Of a DNA stretch of 64,000 bases, positions 26,712 to 35,339 are shown piece after piece; the first letter of the stretch is position 1; each line of letters opens with the position of its first letter. The stretch is taken from positions 248,001 to 312,000 of the forward strand of contig NZ_PGGN01000002.1 in assembly GCF_003010935.1 (NCBI RefSeq), in the 5' to 3' direction. Under the pieces are notes generated by a model. The model was not told where the DNA came from. It ran no database searches and worked only from the letters and a program-made list of their open reading frames with translations. The translations under genes and the position numbers were made by a program. Source of the stretch: Phyllobacterium endophyticum. GTDB taxonomy: Bacteria > Pseudomonadota > Alphaproteobacteria > Rhizobiales > Rhizobiaceae.

Positions 26712-27104
26712 TCATGTGCCGCGCGACCAGAAAGCTGCAATCAGCAATAAACTGCTCACCAGCCATAATGCGATGATGACGGCCGCGCCGATGCGACTGA
26801 CAGGCCGGCGTTCTGCCGCGTCGGCTCTCGCCCGGAACTCCGCCATCAACGGCCGCGGCACCATGCGAACAGCCGCGAGAATGCCGAGAGGAACAATGAT
26901 GATATCGTCGAGATAACCGAGGACCGGAATAAAATCCGGGATGAGGTCGACAGGCGAAAGCGCGTATGCCGCAACGCACCCGGCGAGAAGCTTTGCATAC
27001 CATGGCACGCGTGGATCCCGTGCGGCGATCCACAGGGCGACCACATCGCGTTTCACCAGCCGCGCCCATGTCTTCGCCTTTTCCAGCCTTTGGCGGAATG
27101 TCAT
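26712..27104 (-). CDS. YkvA family (DUF1232) membrane protein
   Basis: Encodes 130 residues. The YkvA core is clear: DPRVPWYAKLLAGCVAAYAL, then SPVDLIPDFIPVLGYLDDIIIVPL. A second hydrophobic segment near the C-terminus (IGAAVIIALWLVSSLLLIAA) anchors it in the inner membrane. The function of the family is not established. It converges with the NepR-like ORF, with only four bases between the stops. Confidence 0.88.
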   Translation of the reverse strand: MTFRQRLEKAKTWARLVKRDVVALWIAARDPRVPWYAKLLAGCVAAYALSPVDLIPDFIPVLGYLDDIIIVPLGILAAVRMVPRPLMAEFRARADAAERRPVSRIGAAVIIALWLVSSLLLIAAFWSRGT

Positions 27105-27242
27105 GGCGAATCAAACCGTCCTTTCCCTACACCTACACCTGCACCAGCACATTGCACGATGCACCATGCCCGTAGCTTGTTTCAACCGGGCTGCGGCATC
27201 TTCGATCTTGACGCGCCGGAACGATGTTCGCATTTTGTTCTC

Positions 27243-27710
27243 ATGACGAAGACGATTACAACGCTGGGGCAGGCCGCCCGACACGGTATGCTGGTGCGAT
27301 CCCGGTGCCTGACGTGCAACAAGTCTGCAAGCTTCACGGCTGGCAGTCTCGCTGAAATGTTCGGCCATGGCCGCGACATAAGGAGCCTCAAGTTCAAATG
27401 CAGGGACTGCAACAGCACCAAATGCGAGGTGTTGCCCTACGAGGAGCTTTCGAAACGCCCCGCAATCCCGAAACCCGTTCAGGTGCAAACCGGCACAAGC
27501 GACAATGGCACAATCGGCGCGTTGATCGACAATGGCTACAAGCTTTGGGCGCATTGTTACGAATGCCGTCATTCCCGGAAAATGGAGCTCGCGCTCCTGG
27601 AAGCCAGGCTTGGGAGAAGTCACAGCGCCATGCACAAGGACCTTGCCCCGAAACTCAAATGCTCGGCTTGCGGATCAAAGAATCTCGGCCTGAGTGCAAC
27701 GCCGTACTGA
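27243..27710 (+). CDS. Zinc-ribbon-like protein with four CxxC pairs
   Basis: Encodes 155 residues from the ATG at 27243; the frame is open upstream to 27090 but that part looks non-coding. Four CxxC pairs (CLTC, CRDC, CYEC, CSAC) are arranged as two similar halves: 'C-x2-C … LKFKCRDCNSTKCEV' and 'CYECRHSRKM … LKCSACGSKNLGL'. Each half could hold one zinc ion, so the protein looks like a duplicated ribbon. There are no helicase or nuclease motifs. The role is unknown; nucleic-acid or protein binding would be a guess. Confidence 0.65.
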   Translation: MTKTITTLGQAARHGMLVRSRCLTCNKSASFTAGSLAEMFGHGRDIRSLKFKCRDCNSTKCEVLPYEELSKRPAIPKPVQVQTGTSDNGTIGALIDNGYKLWAHCYECRHSRKMELALLEARLGRSHSAMHKDLAPKLKCSACGSKNLGLSATPY

Positions 27711-27712
27711 CA

Positions 27713-28264
27713 TCAGCTGGAACGTCGCTCGGAATATCTGCGGTACACGCCTTTGCCGGCCTTCTTGGCAATGTAGAGCGCTGCGTCGCCGCACCACAGC
27801 AGGCTTTCGGGCGTATCGCCATCGCGCGGCGCCAGCGCGGCGCCGATCGTGACACTGATCGCCACGGGCTCCGGCCCACCAAGATCATAGGGCTGTGAAA
27901 CCGACCCAATGATACGATCCGCAACGCTTGCAACCTCGTTGGCCGTTACCTGCAAGAGGACGATGGCGAACTCGTCGCCGCCCATGCGATAGACGACATC
28001 GCTCTTGCGCAGGCAGGTTTGCAGGCGGTCCGCCACGAGCTTCAAAAGACTATCGCCTTCGGCACGCCCATACTGGTCGTTGAATTTCTTGAAGCCGTCG
28101 AGATCAATACAAAGAATAGCGAACTGAAGCCGGTCATCGAAGTCGCTTTGGGCATAGGAACCACAAAGACTGTCGAGATGATCTTCAAGTGCGGCCCTGT
28201 CCGCCAACCCCGTCAATTCATCCTGGCTTGCAGGGAAATCGCTGAATCCCTTGATCTCAATCAT
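27713..28264 (-). CDS. Minimal diguanylate cyclase (GGDEF only)
   Basis: Encodes 183 residues, little more than one GGDEF domain. The start is DELTGLADRAALEDHL, the substrate helix CIDLDGFKKFNDQYGRAEGD, the active loop MGGDEF, and the inhibitory site RKSD lies five residues before GGDEF. It should make cyclic di-GMP from GTP with product feedback. No sensor domain precedes it, so control must come from expression or partners. It converges with the CxxC gene, with two bases between the stops. Confidence 0.9.
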   Translation of the reverse strand: MIEIKGFSDFPASQDELTGLADRAALEDHLDSLCGSYAQSDFDDRLQFAILCIDLDGFKKFNDQYGRAEGDSLLKLVADRLQTCLRKSDVVYRMGGDEFAIVLLQVTANEVASVADRIIGSVSQPYDLGGPEPVAISVTIGAALAPRDGDTPESLLWCGDAALYIAKKAGKGVYRRYSERRSS

Positions 28265-28606
28265 CTGCTTTGCATTCCCACTGGTTGCAGAACGACTCCC
28301 TTCTGCAAGTATAGAATGACAGGTGCAGCCAATACATTCAATCCCGCAATAGACCTAGGGTTAAACGCCGTCGTTCAAAGGTGGTGCGCGGACACATCAT
28401 GCGGCAAATATCGCCAGCGAGGCGCTGGCGCCCGTTAGTCATTCATTGACGCTGATGGAATTTTTTGCCACATCCAGTGACAAATATCGCTTCTGGTGAC
28501 GGACGGGTAACCATACGGGCTTTAAAGTCTGTGCCTGATCGTCAGGAGCATGTCACGCGCCCGCAAATCCTTTCCTTGCGAGTGCCTTGAAGAAAGCTTG
28601 TAGACC
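28265..28606. other. Gap between the GGDEF gene and the pcm-like gene
   Basis: The divergent promoters of both genes must lie in these 342 bases. CGCCAGCG (28412-28419) and CGCTGGCG (28423-28430) form a tight 8-base hairpin with no T-run, so it may be a protein site or an RNA structure. No gene is seen. Confidence 0.35.
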
Positions 28607-29263
28607 ATGACGCTGAACTTTGAAGACCTGCGAATCAAGATGGTCGACAATCAGTTGCGCACGACTGATGTCACCGACAAACGCTTGCTCCAGGCCTTTC
28701 TCGACGTGCCGCGCGAAAAATTCGTGCCTGAAACCCGGATGCCACTCGCCTATATCGACGACGACGTGCTTGTCGCCGACGGCCGTTACCTGATGGAGCC
28801 TTCGCCTTTCGCCAAGCTGGTCCAACTCGCCAATATCCAGCCGGAAGATGCGGTGCTCGACGTTGGATGCGCTACCGGCTATTCCTCTGCAGTGCTGTCG
28901 CGCATAGCCCGTTCTGTCGTGGCAGTCGAAAGCAACACGGACCTAGCCGCTCAGGCGCGCTCGAATCTGTCCAGTCTGGGCTATGACAATGTACGGGTTG
29001 TCGACGGGCCGCTGCCGAGCGGGTACGCCGCCGAGGGACCCTACGATGTAGTAATAATTGAGGGTGGCGTTGACCACGTTCCTGCGTCATTATTTCAGCA
29101 GTTGAAAGACGGGGGACGGCTTGTGGTTGTTGAGGGTGTGGGAAACTCTGGAAAATCAATGATTTACGTGAAAAACGAGGGAATCGTTTCCGGACGCCGC
29201 GCATTCAACTCGGCCGTTAAAACGCTCCCAGGTTTTGAAAAACTAGCTGAGTTCGAGTTCTGA
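28607..29263 (+). CDS. Protein-L-isoaspartate O-methyltransferase family protein (first copy)
   Basis: Encodes 218 residues with the class I methyltransferase motif VLDVGCATGYSSAV (about 85-98) and the N-terminal PCMT part (VDNQLRTTDVTDKRLLQAFL, VPREKFVP). Family enzymes methylate isoaspartyl residues in damaged proteins with SAM. This copy precedes tolC, an arrangement common in Rhizobiales. The motif after the PCMT start (LMEPSPFAKLVQLA) lacks the usual 'ISQPxxVAxM' wording, so the substrate may differ from that of the canonical copy after surE. Confidence 0.85.
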   Translation: MTLNFEDLRIKMVDNQLRTTDVTDKRLLQAFLDVPREKFVPETRMPLAYIDDDVLVADGRYLMEPSPFAKLVQLANIQPEDAVLDVGCATGYSSAVLSRIARSVVAVESNTDLAAQARSNLSSLGYDNVRVVDGPLPSGYAAEGPYDVVIIEGGVDHVPASLFQQLKDGGRLVVVEGVGNSGKSMIYVKNEGIVSGRRAFNSAVKTLPGFEKLAEFEF

Positions 29264-29402
29264 AACCCGTTGCACGTGAGACAAAACTGCAACGGTTGGC
29301 CACTTTGTTCGCATTTTAGGGAATGCCCCAGTGGTCAACCCGGAATTTGGCGGCTATCTAAAGCGCACTGTCGAACCGAATGGTTCGGTCGGAATTGAAA
29401 GA

Positions 29403-30797
29403 ATGAAGGGGTTTATAGTGTTCATAGCGGGCAAGCGATTTTTAACCGCAGCGCTGTTGTCAGCCACGGTACTAACCTCTACGCCTTCGATGGCCGAGAC
29501 GATTTTCGGAGCGATGGCCAAGGCCTACGAGAGAAACTCCACTGTCAATGCCGACAGGGCGGGCGTACGCGTAACGGACGAAGGCGTGGCGATTGCAAAA
29601 TCCGGGTACCGCCCGACTGTATCGGCGACAGGAAACCTGTCCAGCACCTATACGCGGCAAGATGGGGGCGCGAGCGGCCGTGCCGACATCGGGCAATTCG
29701 GCATCGAGGTCAATCAGCTGCTGTTCGACGGGTTCACAACGCGTAACACAGTCGCATCTGCAAAAACACAGGTGCTCGCAGCCCGTGAAAACCTGCGCAA
29801 CAGCCAGCAGAACCTGCTTTTCAGCGCCGCGCAAGCCTATATGGACCTGTATCTGGCACGGCAGATCGTGGTGCTTCGACAGAAGAACCTCGAATTCCTC
29901 GACGAACAGCTACGCGCTGCACGCGCCCGTTTCGACGTAGGTGAAGGAACGCGGACGGACGTCGCACAGGCCGAAGCATCGAAAGCTTCGGCGATTGCTA
30001 CGCTGAGCGCGGCAAAATCCGATGCTCAGATCGCCGAATCCACCTATATCCAAACTGTCGGAGCAGAGCCGGGTCGTCTCAGCCCGGCTGCGATGGCGTC
30101 GAAATCCTTGCCGAAATCCATGGAACAGGGATTCAGCATTGCCACCAACAATCATCCGGCGATCCTCGCCACGCAGTTTGCGGTCGATTCGGCGGGATAT
30201 GACGTAAAAGCGCGGGAGGGGCAGCTTCTGCCGCAGGTGAGTCTCAATGGCGCGATCACCCGCAATGAGATCTTTGCGCCCGGCATCGGTAACCAGACGA
30301 CGGACTCGACGCAAGCAAGTGCGGGTATCCAGGTGACAATTCCGATCTATAGCGGCGGCAGGACATCGGCTCAGGTTCGTCAATCCAAGGAGACACTGGG
30401 TCAGCGGCGCATCGAAGTCGATGTGGCACGCGACCAGGTTCGCCAGGCTATTGCCCAGGCCTATTCGCAGATGGCATCGGCGAAGGCGCAGATCATCGCC
30501 CAAAGATCGGTGGTTGCAGCAGCGGAACTCGCCCTCAACGGCGTGATCGAAGAGCGCAAAGTCGGCCAGCGTACGACGCTCGACGTGTTGAACGCCCAAG
30601 CCGATGTGCTGACCGGACAGGTCAGCCTTGCCCAGGCGGAGCGCGACAGCGTGGTGGCGAGCTACGCCGTCCTGCTCGCCGTGGGACGCCTGAATCCGAG
30701 CCAGATCGGCTTGCAGGTTGCCGAGTATCGTCCCGAAGAGCATTACGAGGCCGTGAAGGACAAGTGGATCGGCCTGCGCACGCCAGACGGCCGCTAG
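29403..30797 (+). CDS. tolC: TolC family outer-membrane efflux channel
   Basis: Encodes 464 residues from the ATG at 29403; GAAAG lies just upstream and the preceding in-frame residues are not part of a signal peptide. The signal peptide ends about TPSMA. The mature protein is TolC-like with two repeats of long coiled helices (AKTQVLAARENLRNSQQNLL; RARFDVGEGTRTDVAQAEAS; QASAGIQVTIPIYSGGRTSA; EERKVGQRTTLDVLNAQADV). It forms the outer-membrane duct for type I secretion and drug efflux. It lies between pcm and popZ as in many Rhizobiales. Confidence 0.93.
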   Translation: MKGFIVFIAGKRFLTAALLSATVLTSTPSMAETIFGAMAKAYERNSTVNADRAGVRVTDEGVAIAKSGYRPTVSATGNLSSTYTRQDGGASGRADIGQFGIEVNQLLFDGFTTRNTVASAKTQVLAARENLRNSQQNLLFSAAQAYMDLYLARQIVVLRQKNLEFLDEQLRAARARFDVGEGTRTDVAQAEASKASAIATLSAAKSDAQIAESTYIQTVGAEPGRLSPAAMASKSLPKSMEQGFSIATNNHPAILATQFAVDSAGYDVKAREGQLLPQVSLNGAITRNEIFAPGIGNQTTDSTQASAGIQVTIPIYSGGRTSAQVRQSKETLGQRRIEVDVARDQVRQAIAQAYSQMASAKAQIIAQRSVVAAAELALNGVIEERKVGQRTTLDVLNAQADVLTGQVSLAQAERDSVVASYAVLLAVGRLNPSQIGLQVAEYRPEEHYEAVKDKWIGLRTPDGR

Positions 30798-31000
30798 GCA
30801 ACGAAAATAATCCTGTGAAAACCGAACTTTGCCGTCGGGGCATGTCCCCGGCGGCAAAGTGCATTTCGGCCAGGTTTCACAAAAGTCTGTGGGTTAGGCC
30901 CAAACAATCCCCGCGGGGATTCTCAAACGCAATGCAAGCCTCTACACTGGATACAGATTCGTTGCTGCGCAATGAAACAAGATGTAGTGGGCAAAGTATC

Positions 31001-31816
31001 ATGGCACAATCATCCAGCGTCGCACGGGAACCCTCGATGGAGGAAATTCTCGCGTCGATCCGCCGTATCATCGAGGAAAGCGATACGGGGCGTCCCGAAG
31101 AAGCGGCGCCTCAGCCCGTCAACTCCGATGTGCCACCGCGTGCAGCGATTCCAGAACTTCCGCCTGCGGTGCACGCAGGCGAGGAGGCCGAGCTTCCGCC
31201 GCGCCAGGGCATCGCCGTGCCGCCCGCAGCGCCGCGCTCCTATTCAAGCGCATCCGAACGCCCTCTGACGCCAATGCGATCCGGGCCGATCGAGCGCGAA
31301 GCTTCGCGGCCCGAACCGCTTGCCAAAGCCGAGATGGTGAAGGTTCCGGTCGAATCGATCGAGCCGGCGAGCACAGTCGATGCGAACGATGCGTTGGGTG
31401 GAGATGTTCCGGAGGCCCTGTTGTCACCGGAGGTTGCGCCGGAGTCGCCGGCAGAGGAGGAATTCATCGCCGAACCCGTCGATGTGGCGAGTGACGCCGG
31501 TTCGCCGCAAGCGGACGGGGCCATGCGAGCGCCCGCCGTCCAACATACGAAGACTTCGGAGGACGAGGAAGTATCGATGGACCTCCAGCGCGCCCTTGAA
31601 CCGATCCTATCCGAAACTGTCGAGCGGCAGGTGAGCGCGTCGTTCGAGGATTTGTCGTTCGCGGTACGAAGCGAGCAACGGCGGTCGTTCGACGAGATCG
31701 CCCAGGAAATCATGCGGCCCCTGCTACAGGAATGGCTGGACAACAATCTTCCGACGCTTGTCGAACGCCTTGTGCGCGAGGAAATCGAGCGCGTGGCACG
31801 CGGCGGGCGGCGGTAA
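31001..31816 (+). CDS. popZ: Polar organising protein PopZ (DUF2497)
   Basis: Encodes 271 residues from the ATG at 31001. The N-terminal helix PSMEEILASIRRIIEES (12-27) is the PopZ binding region for client proteins. A long Pro/Glu/Ala-rich acidic linker follows, and the C-terminal helices (RSFDEIAQEIMRPLLQEWLD then NNLPTLVERLVREEIERVAR) drive self-assembly. PopZ forms a condensate at the cell pole that gathers ParB and signalling proteins. The linker is longer than in Caulobacter (total 177), as usual in Rhizobiales. It sits between tolC and valS. Confidence 0.9.
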   Translation: MAQSSSVAREPSMEEILASIRRIIEESDTGRPEEAAPQPVNSDVPPRAAIPELPPAVHAGEEAELPPRQGIAVPPAAPRSYSSASERPLTPMRSGPIEREASRPEPLAKAEMVKVPVESIEPASTVDANDALGGDVPEALLSPEVAPESPAEEEFIAEPVDVASDAGSPQADGAMRAPAVQHTKTSEDEEVSMDLQRALEPILSETVERQVSASFEDLSFAVRSEQRRSFDEIAQEIMRPLLQEWLDNNLPTLVERLVREEIERVARGGRR

Positions 31817-31901
31817 CAGGATTCCATGGTGTCCACGCCATGGCCGTCTTTTTGCAATCCGGTGCTGGACAATTGGTCACTACCGATTGACGTGACACTC
31901 G

Positions 31902-32013
31902 TTGGCAATGCTGCTGTGCGTGGTTCGACAAGCTCACCATGAGGGATGCAGAGAATTGCCAGGTGCCGTGTTCTGCATGGTCTGCCGTTGGCGATGCTGC
32001 TGTGCGTGGTTCG
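31902..32013. repeat. REP-like element and partial direct copy
   Basis: The motif GTGCGTGGTTCGACAAGCTC(ACCATGAGGG), found as inverted pairs at 43920-44042 and 54988-55111, occurs here once (31916-31945). A truncated direct copy follows: TTGGCAATGCTGCTGTGCGT (31902-31921) recurs with one change at 31988-32007, ending after GGTTCG. The gap between popZ and valS (31817-32152) holds nothing else that I can name. Confidence 0.7.
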
Positions 32014-32152
32014 GACCGCGCGAAACAGCATTGCAGGCCAAAAATACCTGACATCTCAAAGTCGTACCCAGTGCAATATCATTGACTTGAGCCCCGTCAT
32101 TGGGTTTACACCGTAGCCAATCCCCTTTTCCGCAAATGACGGACACTTTCGC

Positions 32153-34939
32153 ATGCTTGAGAAGACCTATGATGCCGCGGCCGTAGAGCCTGAGATCGCA
32201 AAGCGCTGGGACGAGGCCGATGCGTTCAAGGCGGGAGCGGGTTCGAAACCCGGAGCGGAGGCATTTTCCATCGTAATTCCGCCGCCCAACGTGACGGGCT
32301 CGCTGCATATGGGACATGCGCTGAACAACACCATTCAGGACATACTCGTGCGCTTCGAGCGCATGCGCGGCAAGAACGTGCTGTGGCAGCCAGGCATGGA
32401 CCACGCCGGCATAGCGACGCAAATGGTGGTCGAGCGTCAGTTGATGGAACGCCAGCAGCCGGGCCGCCGCGCGATGGGCCGTGAAAAGTTCGTCGAACGT
32501 GTATGGGAGTGGAAAGCCGAATCGGGCGGTATGATCGCCGGACAGCTCAAGCGTCTCGGCGCATCCTGCGACTGGTCGCGTGAGCGCTTCACCATGGATG
32601 AAGGCCTGTCGAAAGCCGTGCTCGAGGTTTTCGTCACGCTCTACAAGCAGGGATTGATCTACAAGGACAAGCGGCTGGTCAATTGGGACCCGAAGCTTCT
32701 GACGGCGATCTCCGACATCGAGGTCGAGTCGCGCGAAGTCAAGGGCAACCTCTGGCACTTCCGCTATCCGCTGGAGAATGTCGCTTTCGATCCGGAAAAT
32801 CCACACACATATATTGTTGTTGCAACAACGCGCCCCGAGACGATGCTGGGCGATACGGGTGTTGCCGTCAATCCTGAGGATGCGCGTTATCACGCACTTG
32901 TCGGCAATGATGTGGTTCTGCCACTTGTAGGCCGCCATATCCCAATCGTTGCCGACGAATACGCTGATCCGGAGGCCGGGTCAGGCGCGGTCAAGATCAC
33001 GCCTGCCCATGACTTCAACGATTTCGAGGTCGGCAAGCGCAACGATCTGCGCCAGATCAACATTCTTCACACGGATGCATCGATTTTCCTAAGGGAAAAC
33101 AACGATTTCCTCGAAGGTCTGGAGAAATCGAGTCAGCTCGACCAGCTGATACATGCGCTGGACGGCAAGGATCGTTTTGCCGCGCGCAAGCTGATTGTCG
33201 CCATGATGGAAGAAGGCGGCTACCTGGAGAAAATCGAGGATCACACCCATTCGGTACCGCATGGCGATCGCGGCGATGTGCCCATCGAGCCATACCTGAC
33301 TGATCAGTGGTATGTGAATGCAGGTGAATTGGCGAAGCCCGCCATTGCCAGTGTCCGCGAAGGGCGGACCAGCTTTGTGCCCAAGAACTGGGAAAAAACC
33401 TATTATGACTGGATGGAAAACATCCAGCCCTGGGCGATTTCACGGCAGTTGTGGTGGGGCCATCAGATACCGGCGTGGTACGGGCCGGATGGTCAGGTTT
33501 TCGTCGAGCGCACGGAAGAAGAAGCGCTTGGTGCCGCCGTTCAGCACTATCTTGCGCATGAAGGTCCGATGAAAGCCTTCGTTCAGGATCTGCTTGAAAA
33601 TGGCAAACCGGGCGAGATTCTGACGCGCGACGAGGACGTGCTCGACACATGGTTCTCTTCGGCGCTTTGGCCGTTCTCGACCTTGGGTTGGCCAGACGAG
33701 ACGCCGGAGCTATCAACCTACTATCCAACCAGCGTCCTCGTCAGCGGCTTTGACATCATCTTCTTCTGGGTGGCCCGGATGATGATGATGGGTCTGCACT
33801 TCATGGACAAGGAGCCTTTCCACACAGTCTATATGCATGCGCTTGTCCGCGACAAGAACGGCGCCAAGATGTCGAAGTCGAAGGGCAACGTCATCGATCC
33901 ATTGGAGTTGATCGACGAGTACGGCGCCGACGCATTGCGGTTCACGCTTGCAATCATGGCGGCACAGGGCCGGGACGTGAAACTCGATCCGAGCCGCATT
34001 GCCGGGTACCGCAATTTCGGTACGAAGCTGTGGAATTCGACGCGCTTTGCCGGGATGAACGGTGTTGCGCGCGATCCATCTTTCCAGCCGGAAAATGCGA
34101 GCCTGACTGTCAATCGCTGGATCCTGACAGAACTGACCAACACGGTGCGCGATGTCACGGACGCAATTGCCAGCTATCGTTTCAACGAAGCGGCGGGCGC
34201 TGCCTATCGCTTCGTCTGGAACCAGTTCTGTGATTGGTATATCGAGCTGCTGAAGCCCGTATTCAACGGCGAAGATCCGGAAGCCAAGGCGGAGGCGCAG
34301 GCCTGTGCGGCCTATGTGCTCGACGAGATTTACAAGCTCCTGCACCCGTTCATGCCCTTCATGACCGAGGAATTGTGGACGCTGACCGCGGGCGAGGGCC
34401 GGAGCCGCGAGACGTTGCTGTGCCACGCGGGTTGGCCGGAGCCGGACTTCGCCGACGCCGAGGCTGCCGCCGACATCAACTGGCTGATCGACCTGGTCAC
34501 GGGGATCCGTTCGGTGCGCGCCGAAATGAATGTTCCGGCATCGGCCGTGGCACCGCTCGTCGTGATCGGCGCCAATGCGCTGACGAAGGAACGCTTGCAG
34601 CGCCACGACGCTTCGATCAAATGGCGGGCGCGGGTCGAGTCCATCACATTCGCAGACGCTGCGCCAAAGGGCTCGGCGCAATTCGTCATCGGCGAAGCTA
34701 CGGCGTCGCTGCCGCTCGGCAGCTTGATCGGTGTTGGTGCGGAGATAGCGCGGTTGACAAAGGAAGCCGGCAAGATTGCCGATGAATCCGCCAAGATCAT
34801 CAAGAAACTCGAGAACGAGAGATTTGTCGCCAACGCCAAGCCGGAAATCGTCGAAGCCGAGCGTGAGCGTCTCATCGAGCTTCAAGCCGCGGCGGAAAAA
34901 ATCGACGCTGCCATAATGCGGGTGCGCGACGCAGGCTGA
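32153..34939 (+). CDS. valS: Valyl-tRNA synthetase
   Basis: Encodes 928 residues of class Ia synthetase: IPPPNVTGSLHMGHAL with HMGH at 52-55, the editing domain (about 190-340, TTRPETMLGDT), KMSKSKGN at 572-579, anticodon-binding helices, and the C-terminal coiled coil (IARLTKEAGKIADESAKIIK) that clamps the tRNA. It charges tRNA-Val in the cytoplasm and clears mischarged threonine. A single transcription unit is likely: REP-containing DNA lies before it and a 400-base gap after it. Confidence 0.98.
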   Translation: MLEKTYDAAAVEPEIAKRWDEADAFKAGAGSKPGAEAFSIVIPPPNVTGSLHMGHALNNTIQDILVRFERMRGKNVLWQPGMDHAGIATQMVVERQLMERQQPGRRAMGREKFVERVWEWKAESGGMIAGQLKRLGASCDWSRERFTMDEGLSKAVLEVFVTLYKQGLIYKDKRLVNWDPKLLTAISDIEVESREVKGNLWHFRYPLENVAFDPENPHTYIVVATTRPETMLGDTGVAVNPEDARYHALVGNDVVLPLVGRHIPIVADEYADPEAGSGAVKITPAHDFNDFEVGKRNDLRQINILHTDASIFLRENNDFLEGLEKSSQLDQLIHALDGKDRFAARKLIVAMMEEGGYLEKIEDHTHSVPHGDRGDVPIEPYLTDQWYVNAGELAKPAIASVREGRTSFVPKNWEKTYYDWMENIQPWAISRQLWWGHQIPAWYGPDGQVFVERTEEEALGAAVQHYLAHEGPMKAFVQDLLENGKPGEILTRDEDVLDTWFSSALWPFSTLGWPDETPELSTYYPTSVLVSGFDIIFFWVARMMMMGLHFMDKEPFHTVYMHALVRDKNGAKMSKSKGNVIDPLELIDEYGADALRFTLAIMAAQGRDVKLDPSRIAGYRNFGTKLWNSTRFAGMNGVARDPSFQPENASLTVNRWILTELTNTVRDVTDAIASYRFNEAAGAAYRFVWNQFCDWYIELLKPVFNGEDPEAKAEAQACAAYVLDEIYKLLHPFMPFMTEELWTLTAGEGRSRETLLCHAGWPEPDFADAEAAADINWLIDLVTGIRSVRAEMNVPASAVAPLVVIGANALTKERLQRHDASIKWRARVESITFADAAPKGSAQFVIGEATASLPLGSLIGVGAEIARLTKEAGKIADESAKIIKKLENERFVANAKPEIVEAERERLIELQAAAEKIDAAIMRVRDAG

Positions 34940-35339
34940 CACGTTCAGAGGGAATCGCCAGCGCGTGTGAGATAAGGACAATGGTCCCGATCAACCGACA
35001 CACGCGTTGCTCCGCGCGAGTAACCGCCCAATCCCGCCGATGAAAAGCCGCAATTTTGTCAATTTTGCCGGCCGTTGCATTTGCGCAACATTGCCGGATT
35101 CGGCGGTAAAATACCGCTGATTTGCCTGTAACTATTTCGGATTAGGCGCCAGAAAGCCGGAATCCTTTCTACTAAAGTCCAAAAACAGCCGGTTTTTCGT
35201 TTTTCCGATGGGGAGAAGAGGATGCCGCAACTCGCAAACCCGTTGCACGTGTTGCGTGTGATTTGTACGTATTACGTATTGGTAACAATTTTCCTGAACT
35301 GTGGGGATCAGGAAGTTTCAAGGCTTCGGGAGGGACTTA
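34940..35339. other. Gap between valS and the first FadL gene
   Basis: No gene is seen. The left part has an 8-base inverted repeat CGCGTGTG/CACACGCG (34962-35006) around a 29-base loop. The right part has a palindromic TTAC-N6-GTAA site (35272-35285) and a strong GGGAGGG ribosome site for the porin gene. Confidence 0.5.
35272..35285 (+). promoter_or_regulatory. Palindromic operator candidate before FadL copy 1
   Basis: TTACGTATTGGTAA, an inverted repeat TTAC-N6-GTAA, ends 54 bases before the start codon. The identical 14-mer occurs at 36918-36931 at almost the same distance from the second FadL start, so it is probably bound by a shared regulator. Confidence 0.55.

Noticed and set aside
33713-34981. 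A 422-residue minus-strand frame opposite valS
   Set aside because: It is the antisense shadow of a well-supported synthetase gene in high-GC DNA; there is no ribosome site and no domain pattern.
34962-35006. Inverted repeat CGCGTGTG/CACACGCG after valS as a terminator
   Set aside because: The loop is about 29 bases and no T-run follows.
29263-35251. The 16-mer AAACCCGTTGCACGTG occurring at 29263-29278 and 35236-35251
   Set aside because: In 64 kb about one exact 16-base repeat is expected by chance when both strands are counted; contexts differ, so no regulatory claim is made.
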